Assembly: GCA_002493635.1 (NCBI GenBank)
Contig: DKZL01000039.1
Coordinates: 1-15,997, forward strand
Direction: 5' to 3'
DNA: 15,997 nt
Source of the DNA: Ruminococcaceae bacterium UBA7075
GTDB taxonomy: Bacteria > Bacillota > Clostridia > Oscillospirales > Acutalibacteraceae
Notes under the pieces: generated by a model
What the model saw: the letters and a program-made list of their open reading frames with translations, nothing else
Databases searched by the model: none
Told to the model about the DNA's origin: nothing
Shown: one piece after another, positions 13,028 through 15,997 of the stretch
Position numbering within the stretch: position 1 is the stretch's first letter
How the letters are laid out: the number at the start of each line of letters is the position of its first letter
Program-made: the position numbers and the translations under genes

Positions 13028-13951
13028 TTAGCCAATCATAGCAAAATTCACAAGAAAACTAAAGTCTTCTGTTGTAATTTGCCCCGTAGAATCCCTTACG
13101 CTTATCTCAACCGTATACTCTCCTACATAGTGCTTTACCCCAATAGTATCATCATTTTTATATAGTTCATACATATAGCTGCCAAAATCAAATTTATTAT
13201 TTTCCGAAAAGTCCTGCACATATGCACCGTCATCAATAGAAAATTTGTATTCATATGGCGCATTACCTAAAACAGCATTAGCAGTTAAAACAAGACTGAA
13301 ATCATACTCTTCCACTTTTAACTTATTAAAATATATTGAACTGATAACCGGCTGCTCACTTGGATATTCATCAACTACTTCGAATTGCTGTGTGTATTTA
13401 TCATATTCGTCAAAAGCATTGTAAATACGTACCGTGATATTATATATACCTTTTTCATCAAATGTATATGAAAAATTATCTGTTTCAGCTCTCTCACTTA
13501 CAAGGACATCGTCTACATAAAATTCATAAGTAAATGGCTCAACTCCACCCCAACCCTCGGCATAAAAGGTTATCGGAGTGTCAACAGGAGCTTTACCGGA
13601 ATTGTAATCTGAATAAAAATTATACACCTCAACAGTATGAAGCCATGCATCTTCTGTATTAAACGATTTTATCATTTCTGCACAATACTTTTGTATCATT
13701 GTCACATCATCTATGGTCAGCTTACCATCTCCGTTGACTTCGCCTCCATAAAGCGATCTTTTGCTTAAATCAATGGTATTAGCAAGATACTTTTGCAACA
13801 ATGTTACATCATCAATATCAATTGAATAATCATAATTGACATCACCTCTGCGATACGGAGAAATCAAAGCAGAGGCGCTGAGTATTTGCGTACTTGCAAG
13901 TGTTGCCAATACAAGCAAAGTAATACATATTTTTATTAACCTCTTATTCAT
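13028..13951 (-). CDS. Secreted protein with N-terminal dockerin and two PKD/Ig-like domains
   Basis: The 307-residue protein has a signal peptide (about 1-28, MNKRLIKICITLLVLATLAS). A dockerin follows immediately at about 34-93, with calcium-loop repeats DVNYDYSIDIDD and EVNGDGKLTIDD, each followed by an IQKY/LQKY helix. Two beta-sandwich domains follow: a PKD-like one at about 105-193 (TFYAEGWGGVEPFTYEFYVD) and a similar one at about 200-307. There is no catalytic motif. The loops are unusual: the first has Tyr at the usual Gly position and the second starts with Glu instead of Asp. I chose the ATG at 13951 because GGAGG lies 7 nt upstream and it begins the signal peptide; the frame stays open 14 codons further upstream into a repeat fragment. 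Probably a cohesin-bound accessory protein. Confidence 0.85.
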   Translation of the reverse strand: MNKRLIKICITLLVLATLASTQILSASALISPYRRGDVNYDYSIDIDDVTLLQKYLANTIDLSKRSLYGGEVNGDGKLTIDDVTMIQKYCAEMIKSFNTEDAWLHTVEVYNFYSDYNSGKAPVDTPITFYAEGWGGVEPFTYEFYVDDVLVSERAETDNFSYTFDEKGIYNITVRIYNAFDEYDKYTQQFEVVDEYPSEQPVISSIYFNKLKVEEYDFSLVLTANAVLGNAPYEYKFSIDDGAYVQDFSENNKFDFGSYMYELYKNDDTIGVKHYVGEYTVEISVRDSTGQITTEDFSFLVNFAMIG

Positions 13952-13968
13952 AAATAAACCTCCAATAA

Positions 13969-13991
13969 GCAAACGATGGGGTGCATCTATC
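13969..13991 (+). repeat. Left-end fragment of the dispersed repeat (copy F)
   Basis: These 23 bases match the left end of the copy at 10324-10346 at 20 positions without gaps (GCAAACGATGGGGTGCATCT versus GCAACCGATGGGCTGCACCT, both ending ATC), and then similarity stops abruptly. It lies in the leader of the small dockerin gene. Confidence 0.5.
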
Positions 13992-14060
13992 AAAATATTA
14001 TTCTAAAGTTATTGATGTGACATTAAATAATATTTTTTTATAATATCAAACTTTATTGTT

Positions 14061-14089
14061 ATTATATATTACTACATATTATTTGTCAA
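14061..14089 (-). promoter_or_regulatory. Promoter of the small dockerin gene
   Basis: On the minus strand, TTGACA (14084-14089) and TATAAT (14061-14066) are 17 nt apart, a full consensus match. The start codon is at 13951, so the leader is about 100 nt and includes the repeat fragment at 13969-13991. Confidence 0.78.
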
Positions 14090-14128
14090 TATTATCATTA
14101 AATTTATAAAAATTTTTTTATAAAAGTA

Positions 14129-14159
14129 TTGACTTAAAGTGCACTTTAAGTTATACAAT
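14129..14159 (+). promoter_or_regulatory. Esterase promoter with a perfect 20-bp palindromic operator in the spacer
   Basis: TTGACT (14129-14134) is the -35. The palindrome ACTTAAAGTGCACTTTAAGT spans 14132-14151. Two -10 readings are possible: TATACA at 14152 with a 17-nt spacer, or TACAAT at 14154 with a 19-nt spacer. The second is the layout of MerR-family promoters, where the regulator sits in an over-long spacer and untwists it, and CTTAAAG-type arms resemble known MerR/AdhR-type sites. No merR gene is in the window. Confidence 0.75.
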
Positions 14160-14223
14160 TCCCTTAAACAATCTAAAAATATTACAGAAAATGATATTTT
14201 TAATTTTATGAAAGGGTGACATT

Positions 14224-15252
14224 ATGAAAACTTCTATTAAAAAAATCTTATGCGTAAGCGTCAGTGTGGCAGTTGTATTGCTGAGTGGTTGCAATGCGGT
14301 CGGCAATTCACAAACTCCCGACACTGCTCAAACGGCAAAAAACACAACAACAGTCGAAAGCTCATCAACAGCAGAAAATTCAACGTCAACAACAAGTATT
14401 GAAACAAGTAAGGCAAGTAAATTTGACCCGTACGCCATTGAAAATGAAGACAATGTGCCTGAAAATCTTATTGAAAGGCACGAAGGTGTTGATTACGGTA
14501 CGATTGATGCGGATGTTGAGTATTACTCAAGCAATGCAAAGGACAACAAAAGGTGCAATGTGCTTCTGCCTGCAGGCTATGACAGCAATAAAAAATATCC
14601 TGTTCTGTATGCAATTCACGGCTGGGGCGGCGACTATACAGGATTAATTCATAATGACTCGTTTTTGCATATTCTCTATGGAAATATGCTTGAGCAAAAC
14701 CTGACAGTGCCAATGATTATAGTATCTGTTGATATGTACACCGATGTTCTGGCTGACAAAGAAAATAAAGAACCCGAAGAAATGCGCCTTTGCTATGACA
14801 AGGTTGTTTATGATATAAAAGAAGACCTTATGCCGTTTATTGAAAGCAGGTATTCTGTTTTGACAGGCAGTGAAAACACTGCAATCGCAGGTCAGTCACA
14901 GGGTGGAGTAGAATGTCTTGCAACTGCATTTACTCATCAGGGAACCTTTGGATATATAGGAAGCTACGCACCTGCCACGGGAGCCATTCCGACTGAGTAT
15001 GCCAAGGGCACATACTGGAACTGGCCAATACTTGACGATTTTGTAATTGAGGATGAAAAGAACACACCGAAATATATTTACTTGTCTGTCGGAAGCAAAG
15101 ACCCTTGGGACATTGACCCTACTCTGTATTACGGAAAGGTTATGACCGAAAACGGAATCCGCAATCAGACAGATTTTGTTGAGGGCTACGAACACGATTA
15201 TATATTCTGGAGATTATGCTACTATAACTTTTTAAAGAAAATTTTCAGATAA
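14224..15252 (+). CDS. Lipoprotein esterase, alpha/beta-hydrolase (CE1/feruloyl esterase-like)
   Basis: The 342-residue protein has a lipoprotein signal peptide with lipobox LLSGC (Cys23). A Ser/Thr/Asn-rich linker runs to about residue 65, followed by an esterase domain of the carbohydrate esterase 1/esterase D type. Family marks include CNVLLPAGYD, then YPVLYAIHGWGGD (oxyanion region, about 126-137), the nucleophile elbow GQSQGG (Ser225), a candidate acid at Asp293 or Asp296 in SKDPWDID, and His324 in GYEHDYIFW. It should be anchored on the outer face of the membrane and remove ester groups, such as acetyl or feruloyl, from glycans. It carries no dockerin. The ribosome binding site AAAGGGTGA precedes ATG. 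Regulation is probably through the palindrome at 14132. I see no clear terminator after it. Substrate unproven. Confidence 0.87.
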   Translation: MKTSIKKILCVSVSVAVVLLSGCNAVGNSQTPDTAQTAKNTTTVESSSTAENSTSTTSIETSKASKFDPYAIENEDNVPENLIERHEGVDYGTIDADVEYYSSNAKDNKRCNVLLPAGYDSNKKYPVLYAIHGWGGDYTGLIHNDSFLHILYGNMLEQNLTVPMIIVSVDMYTDVLADKENKEPEEMRLCYDKVVYDIKEDLMPFIESRYSVLTGSENTAIAGQSQGGVECLATAFTHQGTFGYIGSYAPATGAIPTEYAKGTYWNWPILDDFVIEDEKNTPKYIYLSVGSKDPWDIDPTLYYGKVMTENGIRNQTDFVEGYEHDYIFWRLCYYNFLKKIFR

Positions 15253-15312
15253 GTTTTGTACAAACGCTTAAACACAGATATGTAACAGCGCACAAAAAAC
15301 AAGGAGGGAATT

Positions 15313-15345
15313 ATGAGCGTTAAGCGAGATGAAGCGTCTTTTTAA
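15313..15345 (+). other. Very short open frame with strong ribosome binding site
   Basis: AGGAGG precedes ATG by about 6 nt, followed by ten codons (MSVKRDEASF) and a stop. It could be a leader peptide or the relic of a gene start. It is the first of three AGGAGG-type sites between the esterase gene and the gene at 15480. Confidence 0.3.
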
Positions 15346-15374
15346 TTTTCATTAAAAATTAGGAGGACTGCTTT

Positions 15375-15447
15375 TTGAAAAGATATGTTTTCGTTGCATA
15401 GCATCGGCTATTGCAATTAAAACTTAATATTGTTATAGCTGTGCTAT
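15375..15447 (+). pseudogene. Possible relic of a signal-peptide-coding gene start
   Basis: AGGAGG at 15361-15366 lies 8 nt before a TTG codon that opens LKRYVFVA and then meets a stop at 15399. In the next frame the following codons read IASAIAIKT before a stop. Together they look like a frame-shifted signal peptide (basic start, hydrophobic core). Nothing recognisable follows, so this could be chance. Confidence 0.22.
15411..15439 (+). promoter_or_regulatory. Possible promoter of the CD3324-family gene
   Basis: TTGCAA (15411-15416) and TATAGC (15434-15439) are 17 nt apart with a TG one base before the -10. The match to consensus is moderate; the start codon is about 41 nt downstream. Confidence 0.35.
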
Positions 15448-15479
15448 TCCTGTGAATAAATTTCATTTGGGAGGCAACG

Positions 15480-15779
15480 ATGGGCTATATAAGAGCGGAG
15501 AAAATTCTTCCGCAGGAAATAATTGAATTGATACAGCAATATGTTGACGGAGAAAATATATACATTCCCAAAAAATCAGGCAATCGTGTAAAATGGGGTA
15601 CAAAAACCAACACAAAGCACGAGCTTGAGGACAGAAATAATCGGATTTTCAACGATTATTTAAACGGAATGAGCATAAATGATTTGTCTGCTAAATACTT
15701 TCTTTCTGAAAAAAGCATACAGCGAATTGTCTGTAATTTCAGACACACATCTGAATTATATACAGACAAAATTAAATAA
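15480..15779 (+). CDS. CD3324-family (Mor-like) helix-turn-helix protein
   Basis: The 99-residue protein belongs, from memory of the family, to the small CD3324 group common in Clostridia and Bacilli. The N-terminus MGYIRAEKILPQEIIELIQQ is followed by YVDGENIYIPKK and a helix-turn-helix at about residues 58-85 (DYLNGMSINDLSAKYFLSEKSIQRIV). The group is related to the Mor transcription activator domain of phage Mu and is presumed to bind DNA; its targets are not established. The length is complete for the family. GGGAGG lies 5 nt before the ATG, which fixes the start. It appears monocistronic with a strong terminator directly after. The gene is not obviously connected to the esterase upstream. 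Confidence 0.85.
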   Translation: MGYIRAEKILPQEIIELIQQYVDGENIYIPKKSGNRVKWGTKTNTKHELEDRNNRIFNDYLNGMSINDLSAKYFLSEKSIQRIVCNFRHTSELYTDKIK

Positions 15780-15788
15780 CTAAAAACA

Positions 15789-15829
15789 ATGAGCAAACAT
15801 TCTTGATGATGTTTGCTCATAATTTTTTA
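15789..15829 (+). terminator. Rho-independent terminator after the CD3324-family gene
   Basis: ATGAGCAAACAT (15789-15800), an 8-nt loop and ATGTTTGCTCAT (15809-15820) form a perfect 12-bp stem followed by AATTTTTTA. Confidence 0.88.
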
Positions 15830-15855
15830 TAAAAATTTATTAGATTGAATTTTAG

Positions 15856-15978
15856 AAATTACTAAATTATAATTTAGCGACAGTGGTCGCTTTATCCGTT
15901 ATAAAGGTCGGACTTAATATCAACCTCGGTATCTCGGAGTTTGAACCTGATAAATTAAATTATAGTTTATTTGAATAA
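15856..15978 (+). pseudogene. Unidentified open fragment without start codon
   Basis: An open frame of 40 codons between stops reads, from residue 8, ATVVALSVIKVGLNINLGIS and ends EFEPDKLNYSLFE. Its composition looks protein-like and less AT-rich than the surroundings, but there is no ATG or ribosome binding site. I do not recognise it. It may be the tail of a decayed gene, or chance. Confidence 0.22.
15862..15877. repeat. Perfect 16-bp AT-rich palindrome
   Basis: CTAAATTATAATTTAG is self-complementary. A related, imperfect dyad (TAAATTATAGTTTA) ends the same stretch near 15957-15970, so the open fragment at 15856-15978 is flanked by similar AT-rich sequences. The meaning is unclear. Confidence 0.4.
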
Positions 15979-15997
15979 TAAATGAAGTTTTGTGTAG

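Noticed and set aside
13952..13993. Upstream extension of the small dockerin gene by 14 codons
   Set aside because: No ribosome binding site precedes that ATG and it would put MIDAPHRLLIGGLF in front of a normal signal peptide; the ATG at 13949-13951 has GGAGG at proper spacing.
15473..15495. Further copy of the dispersed repeat at the start of the CD3324-family gene
   Set aside because: GGCAACGATGGGCT resembles the repeat's left end, but it is short, needs a gap, and is explained by the ribosome binding site plus start codons.

Overview
The window reads as a piece of a low-GC, Gram-positive gut anaerobe of the class Clostridia, most likely a Ruminococcus-type member of the Oscillospiraceae. 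The reasons are AT-rich intergenic DNA, strong AGGAGG-type ribosome binding sites, BIG2/leucine-rich surface proteins, and two type I dockerin proteins, one carrying a starch-binding CBM26-like module as in amylosome-forming ruminococci. The species is an inference; no rRNA or tRNA gene is present.

Layout. Positions 1-298 hold the edge of a dispersed repeat and a small hypothetical gene on the minus strand. A gene-poor stretch (299-791) carries a palindrome, another repeat copy and the promoter of a sodium-dependent (SNF family) transporter at 792-2147. Positions 2279-4686 are a minus-strand tetR - ABC ATPase - FtsX-type permease operon. It has a near-consensus promoter and two adjacent operator-like palindromes. 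Divergent from it is an AraC-type regulator fused to a GyrI-like ligand-binding domain (4838-5728). Positions 5867-10204 are a minus-strand operon of a BlaI/MecI-type repressor, a BlaR1-like M56 membrane peptidase with no penicillin sensor, and a large secreted LRR/BIG2 protein ending in three exact 100-residue repeats. Next come two minus-strand dockerin genes: a CBM26-bearing protein (10485-12746) and a small N-terminal-dockerin protein (13028-13951). Divergent from the latter is a lipoprotein esterase (14224-15252), expressed from a promoter whose spacer is filled by a perfect 20-bp palindrome. The end holds short decayed coding pieces, a CD3324-family helix-turn-helix gene (15480-15779), its terminator, and an unexplained open fragment.

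How the parts fit. The dockerin proteins and the esterase are extracellular carbohydrate-handling parts, presumably docking on a scaffoldin encoded elsewhere. The TetR-ABC operon looks like a self-regulated export or sensing module, and the blaI-blaR1 pair looks like a proteolytic sensor controlling a surface protein rather than a beta-lactamase.

The most unusual feature is a family of about 100-bp intergenic repeats. Copies lie at about 1-22, 551-676, 5705-5804 and 10318-10420, with partial or decayed copies near 2163, 12876 and 13969. They carry conserved hairpins, and three copies (one of them partial) abut a terminator stem. They look like a small mobile or RNA-structured element that I cannot name.
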